This document shows positions 17,113-26,086 of a DNA stretch of 64,000 nucleotides, in pieces (the first letter of the stretch is position 1; every line of letters begins with the position of its first letter). Source of the stretch: an uncultured Bacteroidales bacterium (GTDB lineage Bacteria > Bacteroidota > Bacteroidia > Bacteroidales > Paludibacteraceae); NCBI GenBank assembly GCA_902771935.1, contig CACXYM010000008.1:1-64000 (forward strand). Direction: 5' to 3'. The translations under genes and the position numbers were made by a program. A model generated the notes under the pieces. The model saw only the letters and a program-made list of their open reading frames with translations, searched no databases and was not told where the DNA came from.

Positions 17113-17166
17113 CTCTTTCCTCCTCCATTTCATTTTAATTCCCCATTCTTCTATGCATCCCTCATC

Positions 17167-18157
17167 CTACGCCAACTCATTCGGTATCAAGAATTGGCTA
17201 CAATTGTCCGTGCCATGAATATTCTCATCCGGGAAAGGATTAGTATAAACAGCATCCCGTATTGTCATCACTCGCTCCTCTACATCAAAGAAATGCGTGT
17301 CTTGTATGTACACTTTACGTAATTTCGGCATATATTCAAACAGCATCTTATCAACTTTGCGATTCACATACGGAAAAGAATATCCGATTACGACCAGCGC
17401 TTCCGTATCAGCCAATCCACGCATACGACAACCCGCACTCATAAGGACCATTCTCATATTCTGCATGAGCAAGGAAGTCTTCATATATCTCGTATTTACT
17501 ATTATCTGGGATTCCATCCCAATAATCTCCTCTATAATTCCCAAATTGCAATGTTGTACCTGATTTTGTTTGCTCAAAAAAGGCAGTTCCATTGAGTTTA
17601 ACCAACGCAAATCGGTCATCATTGAAAAAAGTATTCATCTTGAACACCTTATTCCGCTCATTGAGAAATGCTGTAATAGTAGCTAATTTATCGTGTTTAG
17701 GCACATAATCAGCAATAGCAAACTCGAATTGGGCATCGTAATTCCACGACAAAATATTTATATTCGGCAATTTACCCGTATTTTCATCAATTAAAGAGGC
17801 AATAAAACCATCATAGCGAATATCTCTTCGATTGGGCTCTTGTACTAACAGGAAATAAACAGATAGTTGACGTTTTAGTCTTTCATATTCTTTAAAACGC
17901 TTAGTTGTAAATAACATTTTTGCATATGTATCAATCGTTGGATACTCTGCACAATGCTGCTTCAATTCATTCATATGAGATATGATAGCCTCGATATTCT
18001 TTGACTTAGGTCTGGCAGATAAATCCCTAATAACGTAGTCAATCCCATCTACCATTTCGTTTACGATAGGAATTCCCCTCTTGACATAGTTTAAGCCCTT
18101 TTGCCCTCGCTCACCACAACTTGCTCCGGCTCCAAATAAATATGTTACTTTACTCAT
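17167..18157 (-). pseudogene. SIR2-like NADase-type gene, frameshifted
   Basis: Two frames (to 17409 and from about 17438) together encode a SIR2-like protein of about 325 residues. The first part has the glycine-rich FGAGAS (8-13), NILSWNYDAQFE (134-144) and KLNG where SIR2 proteins usually have a catalytic His. The second has ALVVIGYSFPYVNRKVD. Compared with the intact paralogue at 41308, 22 bases (17417-17438) are inserted, which shifts frame after GPYE and gives a stop. It starts about 60 bp after the ATPase stop; an in-frame Met at 18214 is also possible. SIR2-like effectors in defence deplete NAD+. It may be inactive, phase variable or a sequencing artefact. Confidence 0.8.
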
Positions 18158-18215
18158 ATTACTATAGCAATTTATTGCGTCCTGAATTCTAAATCCTATA
18201 GGAGCTTGCTCCATC

Positions 18216-19544
18216 CTACCCTAGGGGCTTACAATCGTGCACACACGAATACACCAACGGCAAAGCATTTACAATTTCATTGCCTAATTCTAAACCAGAT
18301 AACCTTTTACCATACTCACCTCCTTTAAACAGAACAGACTTACCCTTACTTGCATCTTCGACGAACTGAATAACAGTCTGCCTTCCATCAGAAAACGTCA
18401 CAGCTGCATAATTAAACTCGTCATGAGTACATACTAAATTTCCCAGCAACTCAAAATGCCTCACTGACTTCATTAAAAAAGTTCGTAAATTATCTGTCGA
18501 AAAATGAAAGTTCATCCTCACAAATACTGCTAACATCTTGAGAATTGGTGAATCTTGAATCCGTATTTCATGTCCATCACACATTACCACCAGATAAAAC
18601 TGATCCTGCAAATTGTCTAATACATGGACAATATCTCTGACAGATAAATGCTCAATATGTTTCTGGATGGTGGATTTCTTTGAAAACTCAATATCTTGAT
18701 ACCACTCATAAATCCTTATCGATTCTTCATCTAAATGACATTCAATGCGCAAGAAGTCCAATAGTTGTTTACGAGCTTCTGACGTGATAGAGTACTCAAA
18801 TATGTTGTGGCAATAGAACTTTGCCATAAATCCCTGATAGTTTGCATCGTAGCCGTAAAAATGTTTGAAGATATGCTCTGTAGCGTTATAATCAAGCACT
18901 GCTACAATGTTGTCAAAACCAAATTTGTTTCCTTCTTTATCATCATCTACATGTGCGCCCAACACATTCAGTATTCTGAACAAGTGTCCGGGATCTATTC
19001 TATCCAAGTCCTCTATAATCAGGACACATCTATTCCCCTTCTCTCGAATTTTCTCAATAGTTGCTTTAATAGCAGCAGTGAATTGATCATGCTCGAATAT
19101 ACCACCTTTCATCTGAGAGAAACGGCTGAAATACTTATCTATCGCATATTTATCATCGATTTTCTTGAATAATCTAAATGGCACCAATATAGCCTTTGTA
19201 ACAGGAATAGCATCCGACATGAACTCACACTCCTCTAACACACTATCATAATCTATTAATGTCTTCTTGACTTTATCCCAATCTACAACTTTAAATTCCT
19301 CACATTTCGACAATTCAACTAATATATCTCGCTTCACATACTCAAATACATCTTCGTTAGTTGCAACGGAATAATTAATCGGATGCAGGACAATAAAGAG
19401 CGTATCCATTTTATGCTGTTGTATATACTCCTGCAAAAAGTAAGTTTTCCCATCTCCGAACTTTGCTGAGAATATCGTCCTTGGATTATGCTCTAAATGC
19501 CTCTCAAACCGCCGCAGTTCCGATGTAATATCAATTGTATTCAT
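18216..19544 (-). CDS. Retron-associated KAP-like P-loop ATPase
   Basis: A 442-residue protein from MNTIDITSEL; its ATG overlaps the reverse transcriptase stop (ATGA). Walker A is AKFGDGKT (27-34) and Walker B is VLIIEDLDRID (174-184), as in KAP or related STAND-type ATPases. The rest is helical with no membrane span. In retron systems, genes next to the RT encode effectors or effector-loading ATPases. Here it is sandwiched between RT and SIR2 genes with almost no spacing, so it probably forms a complex with them. Confidence 0.8.
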   Translation of the reverse strand: MNTIDITSELRRFERHLEHNPRTIFSAKFGDGKTYFLQEYIQQHKMDTLFIVLHPINYSVATNEDVFEYVKRDILVELSKCEEFKVVDWDKVKKTLIDYDSVLEECEFMSDAIPVTKAILVPFRLFKKIDDKYAIDKYFSRFSQMKGGIFEHDQFTAAIKATIEKIREKGNRCVLIIEDLDRIDPGHLFRILNVLGAHVDDDKEGNKFGFDNIVAVLDYNATEHIFKHFYGYDANYQGFMAKFYCHNIFEYSITSEARKQLLDFLRIECHLDEESIRIYEWYQDIEFSKKSTIQKHIEHLSVRDIVHVLDNLQDQFYLVVMCDGHEIRIQDSPILKMLAVFVRMNFHFSTDNLRTFLMKSVRHFELLGNLVCTHDEFNYAAVTFSDGRQTVIQFVEDASKGKSVLFKGGEYGKRLSGLELGNEIVNALPLVYSCVHDCKPLG

Positions 19545-20632
19545 TGTTCCTTCAACCAATCTATCTGATTAAACAAATATAACATTTTTTTCGCTTCTTT
19601 TGGTTCTACTGCATTCACATAAAATATCCGTCCCAATAACCAATCTCTTGACATGTTGTAGGAGCTCTTGATGTGATTAAAGTGACTCATTCCTCCATAT
19701 TTCAAGCAAAAATGCAAATGCCTATAAATATCCTTCTTATATAAACGCGGAACTCTCACTTTCCCATTAATCAAAAGCCCCGTCACTTCTTGACGCATAC
19801 CTTCTTTTAAGAGTTTGGTCTTCTCTTCATTTAAAATAAAATGCTCTTCTGCCATTAACTTTTTAATAAACCCAACTTTAGGCAAGCTCTCAATATCATC
19901 AGATGAGAATGTAATATCGTCTGCATATCTCGAATAGTTAATTCCATGTCTCTCAGCGTACTTCATTAGTTTCATATCCATCCCATAGCAGATTAAATTA
20001 GATATAGCAGGACTTGTAGGTGCACCTTGTACTAAAAAAGGCATACGCCTATGCATCAAAGATTCAAAATATGCAGCATCACCCTCAAATTTTCTTCTAA
20101 TATATTCTTCATTTAGGGTAGTTGTGCATATCTCTGCCAAGAACAGAGCGAGTTCTTGTTTATATCCTAACTGATAAAACAGCCTCTCCACACGCTCTCG
20201 GGTTATCGATTCAAAAAAGTTTTCTATATCAAAATTTAGAATATATTTTTTATTTTCATGTATCTTGGCATTATTCACTATTGATTTTCCTCTCACAAAA
20301 CCAGTAACACACTCCAGTGGTTCTATCACTTGTAATATTTGCCTATTAATCCATCTCTGCACCGCCTTCAATTGGTCATTTGGGACAATAATTCGTCTCT
20401 TCCCTCCACTTTTCTTCGGCATTAAATAATAATAGTTCTCCTTCTTTTTGGATATTTCCAACAATCGCTCTTTGGAGATACTCATATAGTGAGCTAAATG
20501 GCCGACATCGAATATAACTGGCAAACCTCGCTGTATCAGTCTGCTGGCATATTCTACATACTGTGCTATATATGCCTCGCTTTTGTTGGCATTTTGCGCA
20601 TCATAAATAAATTGATCAATAGAGAACCCCAT
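19541..20632 (-). CDS. Retron reverse transcriptase
   Basis: A 363-residue reverse transcriptase. Landmarks: KSGGKRRIIVP (74-84), ILNFDIENFFESI with catalytic Asp135, VQGAPTSPAISNL (201-213), YADD (236-239), and EVTGLLINGKVRVPR (282-296), which carries the VTG motif diagnostic of retron RTs and tied to recognition of the cognate ncRNA. No group II intron maturase region is present. The start codon lies inside the a2 arm of the ncRNA just upstream. The protein should make multicopy single-stranded DNA (msDNA) from that RNA. It is coupled to the ATPase gene by an ATGA overlap. It looks intact. Confidence 0.95.
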   Translation of the reverse strand: MGFSIDQFIYDAQNANKSEAYIAQYVEYASRLIQRGLPVIFDVGHLAHYMSISKERLLEISKKKENYYYLMPKKSGGKRRIIVPNDQLKAVQRWINRQILQVIEPLECVTGFVRGKSIVNNAKIHENKKYILNFDIENFFESITRERVERLFYQLGYKQELALFLAEICTTTLNEEYIRRKFEGDAAYFESLMHRRMPFLVQGAPTSPAISNLICYGMDMKLMKYAERHGINYSRYADDITFSSDDIESLPKVGFIKKLMAEEHFILNEEKTKLLKEGMRQEVTGLLINGKVRVPRLYKKDIYRHLHFCLKYGGMSHFNHIKSSYNMSRDWLLGRIFYVNAVEPKEAKKMLYLFNQIDWLKEQ

Positions 20633-20841
20633 AGTATGCTAATTACGTTAATCTATGCTAGACGCTGTAATATGTGTATTAAATGTGAGCGGGTTTGAGA
20701 GTGCGGACAAATGAGCAGGCACAAACGCGCAAACATTTAATACAAATATTAATAAGAAACAATGTTTACTCCCTTGACAAACGGCCAAGGGCGGGTATTC
20801 TGCGAGGCAGAACAACAAATAGCTAATCTGACATACTATGG
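20629..20841 (-). ncRNA. Retron ncRNA (msr-msd)
   Basis: Read on the minus strand, the 213-nt stretch has all parts of a retron RNA. The a1 arm CCATAGTATG (20832-20841) pairs perfectly with the a2 arm CATACTATGG (20629-20638). TTAGC, holding the presumed priming guanosine, follows soon after a1. Two msr hairpins come next: TTCTGC-CTC-GCAGAA (near 20798-20812) and CCCTTG/CAAGGG (near 20771-20791). A long msd hairpin pairs 20733-20751 with 20668-20686 (19 positions, one mismatch) and extends inward through GCG and GTTTG pairs. The a2 arm overlaps the RT start codon. Confidence 0.9.
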
Positions 20842-20853
20842 AGTTCCTATTAA

Positions 20854-22101
20854 TCATGCCGGCAAATACATTTGATCATTAATCATATCATTATCAATTT
20901 CCTTATTTAATGCCGCCTTCATGGCGGCTAACGCAGATATGGCCTTCTCTTTTAATGCAAACGTATTATCAATTAAATCATTTTTCTTGGCGATATCTAT
21001 GATTTTTTCATAATCACTCTGATTAATACACAACACATTCGTTATTACTACACTATCTTTGTGATGTTCTAAAATAGACAAGACTGAAAATACATTAACT
21101 GCCTCGTTCAATGGAAGCATCTGCCCTGCTTCATTTTCAAGCTGTAATCCTCTTTTCCAGGCCATTATATAACATCTTTGAATATTATCTCTTCTTTTGC
21201 TATAAGCACTCAATCGGCCAATGATATTTCTAGAAAACAAAGGAACCCATGTTTTTCCTTCGGCATTGATACGCTTGCTTTCCCATATGATTGGTAAAGT
21301 GTTATTGGGTACACCGTATTCAAATACGACAAGAGCCTGCGAATTTTTGTATCCCAATGGCTTGATGCGGGTTTCTCTCTCTCTATGAAGCAATTTTCCA
21401 TACTTTAATGCAATACCGAAATAGTCATTAGCCCTGTCCTCTCCTGTCCATTCAGCTCTACGAATTGCATCAAATATAGGCATTATCTTTTCGCCATATA
21501 TTTTTACCCCTTCTGGTTCTAAAGCCGTTACTGCTGTCTGCATATATGCTATAGATAAACCAACAACCTTCCACTGCCTACGAAGTTTTATCTTTAGTCT
21601 TTTATAGTATTGTAATAGAGTATCCCCCGTACCGAATATATCATCTATCAATACTATTACGCAATGGCTATTTTTATAATTTTTCCTTATTCTCTTTAGA
21701 TCTCTTTCTTCTAAAACAATTATCTTTTTATAATACTTTTCGGTAATTTTTCTGGCATAATAAGCTATTAGTTGGCCACTTTGTCCTCCATATACGCCTT
21801 CTAATATTCGCGCTCTTTTGGGAATATCGGTTTTACCGGCTACACTTTCCTTCTTTCCTACAGCTATTATAAAAATATCCTCATTATAATCATTTACTAT
21901 TTGCCCTATATAATATTTTAGCGTATCATATATACGATCGGATGTAAATAAGTTTACATACCCCAATAATTGGAGTGCTGTATCTTGATCTTCATTAGAG
22001 AAATTATCCAGCCAAGCCACTATATCCTCATAGGTAACACGATTATACAAATGTGCTACTACATTCTCTATACTCACAATATTGTCCAACGGCCTTGCCA
22101 C
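20854..22101 (-). CDS. Phosphoribosyltransferase-like protein
   Basis: A 415-residue protein. The PRPP-binding loop is clear at VIVLIDDIFGTGDTLLQYY (about 148-166), the DDxxxTGxT pattern of type I phosphoribosyltransferases. VVFEYGVPNNTLPIIWES near 262-279 is typical of PRTase-like proteins of conflict systems (PRTase-CE-like). It probably acts as an effector or nucleotide-handling enzyme rather than in salvage. Some known retron types carry PRTase partners, so it may belong to the retron just downstream, whose ncRNA starts 13 bp after its stop. It also forms an operon with the two genes upstream. Confidence 0.75.
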   Translation of the reverse strand: MARPLDNIVSIENVVAHLYNRVTYEDIVAWLDNFSNEDQDTALQLLGYVNLFTSDRIYDTLKYYIGQIVNDYNEDIFIIAVGKKESVAGKTDIPKRARILEGVYGGQSGQLIAYYARKITEKYYKKIIVLEERDLKRIRKNYKNSHCVIVLIDDIFGTGDTLLQYYKRLKIKLRRQWKVVGLSIAYMQTAVTALEPEGVKIYGEKIMPIFDAIRRAEWTGEDRANDYFGIALKYGKLLHRERETRIKPLGYKNSQALVVFEYGVPNNTLPIIWESKRINAEGKTWVPLFSRNIIGRLSAYSKRRDNIQRCYIMAWKRGLQLENEAGQMLPLNEAVNVFSVLSILEHHKDSVVITNVLCINQSDYEKIIDIAKKNDLIDNTFALKEKAISALAAMKAALNKEIDNDMINDQMYLPA

Positions 22102-22113
22102 TATATCTCAATG

Positions 22114-22572
22114 CTATTTAACAACATCTTGATCCATTTCATCCTTTATACTTTGAAAAAGATTATACATATCATTAAAATTCATCACAAACTTTATCAA
22201 TGTATATAAACAAATAGTCACGAAGATGTCTTGAGCATTAATGGTTATACCTTTTATGATAATCTCCGCGTCGTTATTAAGAATAAAAATATATAAAGCA
22301 CTGACTAATAAAAAAAGTATCATATATATACTCTTCACCGTTTTTAGTATATCTGCAGTTTTCTTCTTTATCGTTTCATTTTTTATATGCACTTGAGGAC
22401 TCGCAATTATTAAGCTCATTCCTACAGAGAAAAACACACCTATTATTGTAAATATGGTATTTATTGCCGAGTTTGGAACAAGCATCTCATTTTTAAAACA
22501 AGTAGAATAGCCTATTGACAACAATAAGCATATAACTAATCCCACTATTAACTTGACAATACTGTTTTTCAT
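22114..22572 (-). CDS. Small membrane protein
   Basis: A 152-residue protein with four hydrophobic segments at about 5-22, 36-56, 80-100 and 115-130, so it should sit in the inner membrane with short loops. There is no enzymatic motif. It overlaps the gene at 22569 by 4 bp and is 12 bp from the PRTase-like gene, so the three are probably one unit. Small multi-pass proteins in such settings are often membrane-damaging effectors; here that is inference. Confidence 0.65.
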   Translation of the reverse strand: MKNSIVKLIVGLVICLLLSIGYSTCFKNEMLVPNSAINTIFTIIGVFFSVGMSLIIASPQVHIKNETIKKKTADILKTVKSIYMILFLLVSALYIFILNNDAEIIIKGITINAQDIFVTICLYTLIKFVMNFNDMYNLFQSIKDEMDQDVVK

Positions 22573-23471
22573 TGTAATGCCAAATCATTAAATATTGATA
22601 ATAACTTCCGATTCACCTCATAAGATAATTCATTTACATTCTCATACTCTGCAACGAATTCTCTGTACCACAATAAATTTCCTGCGTTTATCTTACGTCC
22701 ATCCTTAAGCACTAAAAAAATATTATCTGCCGTAGTAGGTGTTATTAAAGTGGCTAAAGCAGCATCTAACTTATCATCTTCTACGTTCTTTTTTATTGCC
22801 TTGAAATTAATTTCCAATTTAGCATTCAAGAGATTTCTTTCACGAATGACATCTAATGGTTGGACATCTGAGAGCATATTTTGCATTAATGTTCCAAATG
22901 TTTGCCACATAGTTTTATTGGATACGCTTAGGTTAGAGGATGACAAATTCTCTGCAAAAATAATCTTGCTAAGATTCTTTAGTTGAATTTTATTTTGAAG
23001 ATCAAGTTTCGAACGCAAAGAAAGTTGTTCATCACCAGATAAATCTAAAAGCCAGTTAAAATACTTTTGTATCGTACTGATACGAGAATTAGGAATATCT
23101 GTTATAAAATATTTCTTTCCTACGATAAAGTAATGGATATGCTTAGTCACAAGTTCATCTGAACTCCCTAGAGGTAACAAATCATTTTCAGATATTTTAG
23201 CTGCTTTAAAATATTCAGATGGAATATTATTTATAGTATCTGCTGTTGTCATTCGGAATAAGGTTCCTAACACGAATTGTTTTTCCGACTGTGTAGAAAA
23301 ATCTGACAATAATAATTCATCATGTGATCCATTTATTGGCATACAGCGATCTTGCACAATTGTCAATTCTGGACGAAGTTTAGCTTTCAATAACTCGACA
23401 AATCTCAAAGAAGAATTCCTCAAATCCCCACTTACTATTTCGTAAGCATAAAATTTAAATTGTTTTCTCAT
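22569..23471 (-). CDS. Hypothetical protein of the PRTase module
   Basis: A 300-residue soluble protein not assigned to a family. It begins with a beta-rich segment (KQFKFYAYEIVSGDLRNSSLRF) and has a helical C-terminal half. The start reads like proteins encoded beside small membrane proteins in defence-like gene pairs, but I cannot name a family. It is first in the three-gene module and overlaps the membrane-protein gene by 4 bp. Confidence 0.6.
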   Translation of the reverse strand: MRKQFKFYAYEIVSGDLRNSSLRFVELLKAKLRPELTIVQDRCMPINGSHDELLLSDFSTQSEKQFVLGTLFRMTTADTINNIPSEYFKAAKISENDLLPLGSSDELVTKHIHYFIVGKKYFITDIPNSRISTIQKYFNWLLDLSGDEQLSLRSKLDLQNKIQLKNLSKIIFAENLSSSNLSVSNKTMWQTFGTLMQNMLSDVQPLDVIRERNLLNAKLEINFKAIKKNVEDDKLDAALATLITPTTADNIFLVLKDGRKINAGNLLWYREFVAEYENVNELSYEVNRKLLSIFNDLALQ

Positions 23472-23505
23472 AATACTAACTATATATTATATATGATTAT
23501 TTTCA

Positions 23506-23688
23506 TCACCTAAACCTCCTCCAAAACTCGCTGTCCGCCTTCCTCGTCTTCTCCACCGATTCCGGATACTTCTCTATAAACCACGTCAAAAACTTCGCAC
23601 AATCAATCTTCTCGCTCAGCATCTTCATCCTCCGTTCCTGGAATAATGCCTTCCACGTCTCATCAAACCTCTTCCAATATCCCATCAA
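23506..23688 (-). CDS. Small hypothetical protein at end of glycan cluster
   Basis: A 60-residue protein rich in Trp, Lys and Glu, probably two helices (MGYWKRFDETWKALFQERRM..., ending ADSEFWRRFR). It overlaps the DUF354 gene upstream by 26 bp and is the last gene of the polysaccharide operon. The well-formed aromatic-basic composition suggests a real protein. Function unknown. Confidence 0.5.
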   Translation of the reverse strand: MMGYWKRFDETWKALFQERRMKMLSEKIDCAKFLTWFIEKYPESVEKTRKADSEFWRRFR

Positions 23689-24682
23689 ATATCCCCAGCA
23701 CGTCGGCTAGTACTTTCTTGCTGCGAGAGGTGTCGCCGAGGACACGTCCTTTGGATTGAGAGGAAGCGGACATGACATACTTCCGTATCTCCTTTGCATC
23801 CCGAGATTTAAACTCTTTACCTTGTTCCTGCAGCACCACATCCACCGTCAGGAACTCATTCCTTGGAAAGAAAGACACGGCCGGCACGCCCAACAATGCC
23901 GCCTCGCGGGCAAAAGTGCCGGCTCCGGTCAACATCGCTTTTGTATAGTAGCACACATCCAATCCGTTCAAAGGTCCATTGGGATTCCATATATTCGCAT
24001 ACCCTTCGGCCATCTTCTTTTCCTCCTCGTATCGAGGTAAAAAGAGTATATTTTGGTCCTTAAATACTTCGAATAGCTCCGGCACAATCGTGACTGCATC
24101 TTTCGGCACGTAAGCCGCCTTAAGATTTTCGGGGCGTATCGTGATAAATTCACGCCATGGCAGTTGATCCAAGAAATGCTCATCCACCTTATAGTCTGCG
24201 ATATAGATATCTTCCTTGAATCCATCGAAGGTCTTAATTTGTTCGTCGCGTAAATGGAATCGCTTCTTCGCCGCATTGTAATTCAAATAAGCAGGAAAGA
24301 TGAAGTAGGAACTGAAGAGGTAAGTCACAAACTTATGGGTCGTGAAGTCATTATCCGAAAAAGTAATGGATTTTTTTCCTCTCAACCACGCTATTGGGGC
24401 TGTATAACTTCCTCCAAGCGAGAAAGCCACATCGAACTTCGGTACTCGTGTCAGCAATTGCCAATAGCGTCCAAGCAGGCCTAAGCTCTTCTTTACCCTA
24501 CTCTTCCCGTGATGTGAGCCCAACACCAATGGTTCTATTCCATTCTTGCGCAGTAATGGAATAGTCTCCGAGAAGTCTCGAGCAGTAATAATCAACTCAT
24601 GTCCAGCCGCCTTTAGGTGCCTGTATATAGGCATCAGCACATTCACGTGCGGTGTATTTGTAACATCAATCCAAATTTTCAT
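23663..24682 (-). CDS. DUF354 family protein (glycosyltransferase-like)
   Basis: A 339-residue DUF354 protein, a family with a GT-B-like fold found in surface polysaccharide clusters. Family marks are KIWIDVTNTPHVNVLMPIYRHL at the N-terminus, FSLGGSYTAPIAWLRGKKSITFSDND (about 88-113), and GAGTFAREAALLGVPAVSFF (about 257-276). It is probably a cytoplasmic glycosyltransferase-like enzyme acting on a nucleotide sugar, though activity is not established for the family. ATGA overlap with the upstream acyltransferase gene. Confidence 0.85.
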   Translation of the reverse strand: MKIWIDVTNTPHVNVLMPIYRHLKAAGHELIITARDFSETIPLLRKNGIEPLVLGSHHGKSRVKKSLGLLGRYWQLLTRVPKFDVAFSLGGSYTAPIAWLRGKKSITFSDNDFTTHKFVTYLFSSYFIFPAYLNYNAAKKRFHLRDEQIKTFDGFKEDIYIADYKVDEHFLDQLPWREFITIRPENLKAAYVPKDAVTIVPELFEVFKDQNILFLPRYEEEKKMAEGYANIWNPNGPLNGLDVCYYTKAMLTGAGTFAREAALLGVPAVSFFPRNEFLTVDVVLQEQGKEFKSRDAKEIRKYVMSASSQSKGRVLGDTSRSKKVLADVLGIFDGILEEV

Positions 24683-25170
24683 GCTTCCTCTGCTTTTACA
24701 AAACTCTTTATCACTTTTGCCGGAGCACCAACAGCTACGCAGTATGGCGGAATATCCTTCGTCACCACACTTCCGGCTCCAATCACAGCTCCTTCGCCGA
24801 TGGTAACACCCGGCATTATGATAGCGCCAATACCTATATGTGCACCATCCTTAATAACGATTGGTGCATACTTCAACTCACAATCCATTACCGGTTTACC
24901 CACCTCGTACTGGCTCAGGTCGCGCTGATGACAAAGGAGCATAACGCCACGCGTTACCCATACGTTCTTCCCTATCGTGATCAACTCCGGTGCCGAATGG
25001 TCTATATCCACCGTCGCACCTATCTTACTGCCTTTGCCGATCTTCACTCCCGCCATCCGGTACCACAGATTCCGTAATTGCGCCGGAAACAAGTGTTTAG
25101 CGATACCCAAGCATATTCTATTCCATACGCCTCGGCATACATTACCTACTGTTCGATGATTATTTGCCAT
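24679..25170 (-). CDS. Left-handed beta-helix acyltransferase
   Basis: A 163-residue hexapeptide-repeat transferase (CatB/LacA/maltose-acetyltransferase class). Repeats such as VKIGKGSKIGATVDID, PIVIKDGAHIGIGAIIMPGVTIG and EGAVIGAGSVVTKD are obvious, and a catalytic-type His lies in HSAPELITIG. It probably O- or N-acetylates a sugar of the glycan. It overlaps the DUF354 gene by 4 bp. Confidence 0.85.
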   Translation of the reverse strand: MANNHRTVGNVCRGVWNRICLGIAKHLFPAQLRNLWYRMAGVKIGKGSKIGATVDIDHSAPELITIGKNVWVTRGVMLLCHQRDLSQYEVGKPVMDCELKYAPIVIKDGAHIGIGAIIMPGVTIGEGAVIGAGSVVTKDIPPYCVAVGAPAKVIKSFVKAEEA

Positions 25171-25174
25171 GAAC

Positions 25175-26080
25175 TTATCTATTACCTTTTGACTTTAAAC
25201 TGTCCACAATACGCATAAGCGTTTTAACACACCACTTCCCAGTTGTCTTGTCCTCATCGTCTAACAATGGATTATACTCCACAAAATCCATCGACTTCAT
25301 CTCCGGCAACTTATGCAGTCCCACAATAAACGCCTCCAAATCCTCCGACATCAACCCATTCTCCACCCTCGTTCCGGTTGCCCAAACAATCGACGGATCC
25401 ATACCATCCACATCAAAACTTAAATGTATAGCTTCCACTCCTTGCGCCTCCATCTTTCGTTTTATATCCTCCATCACGGCTTCCATTCCCAACTCATGCA
25501 CACGCTCTGTACTATACACATTATCCTCGATTCCGAGTTGCTTAATAGTCTCGAACTCACCGGGGTCCAAATCACGCGCTCCAACCCAGAATATATTTTG
25601 TGGTTTGAGATGATTGGTCGCAATATCATTAATTCCGGATTTACATAGTCCCATCAATGCCGCCACCGGCATTCCATGCGCGTTAGCACTCGGTGAAGTA
25701 GCCTCTGTGTTGATATCCCCATGCGCATCAAACCATATCACACCAACGTTCGCATTCTGTTCTAGCACTCCAGCTACTGAACCTAAAGCTATCGAATGGT
25801 CACCGCCAATCGTCAACACTCGTTTCCCCTTTGACATCAACCAAACTACTTCTTCACGCAACCGCTCATTAAAAGCCAGAACATTCGCATAATCCCTCAC
25901 TCCATTCGACACAAATCCAACATTTCGCAAATCTGAAACGTCTATTCTCCGTACTTCCCCAACCAATCTAGAATTTAACATTAACCATTCTGGTGCTGCC
26001 GCACTACCTCTCCTGTCTGTCCCCAAACCTGTCGGAGCCTCTATTATCGTCCAATCACCCATATCAAAAAAATCACACAT
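25175..26080 (-). CDS. Arginase family hydrolase
   Basis: A 301-residue ureohydrolase. All manganese-ligand motifs are present: GGDHS, WFDAHGDINT (DAHxD) and SFDVDGMDP (DxDxxDP), then VEYNP near the end. The sequence is closer to arginase than to agmatinase, and would convert L-arginine to ornithine and urea. A metabolic enzyme is unusual among glycosyltransferase genes; it is 4 bp from the acyltransferase gene and 6 bp from the CapK-like gene, so it is cotranscribed. Confidence 0.85.
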   Translation of the reverse strand: MCDFFDMGDWTIIEAPTGLGTDRRGSAAAPEWLMLNSRLVGEVRRIDVSDLRNVGFVSNGVRDYANVLAFNERLREEVVWLMSKGKRVLTIGGDHSIALGSVAGVLEQNANVGVIWFDAHGDINTEATSPSANAHGMPVAALMGLCKSGINDIATNHLKPQNIFWVGARDLDPGEFETIKQLGIEDNVYSTERVHELGMEAVMEDIKRKMEAQGVEAIHLSFDVDGMDPSIVWATGTRVENGLMSEDLEAFIVGLHKLPEMKSMDFVEYNPLLDDEDKTTGKWCVKTLMRIVDSLKSKGNR

Positions 26081-26086
26081 TATAAA

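Noticed and set aside
17134..17166. Separate promoter for the Avs-like gene.
   Set aside because: No TAnnTTTG box with a fitting -33 was seen in the short gap; transcription from the retron is more likely, though unproven.
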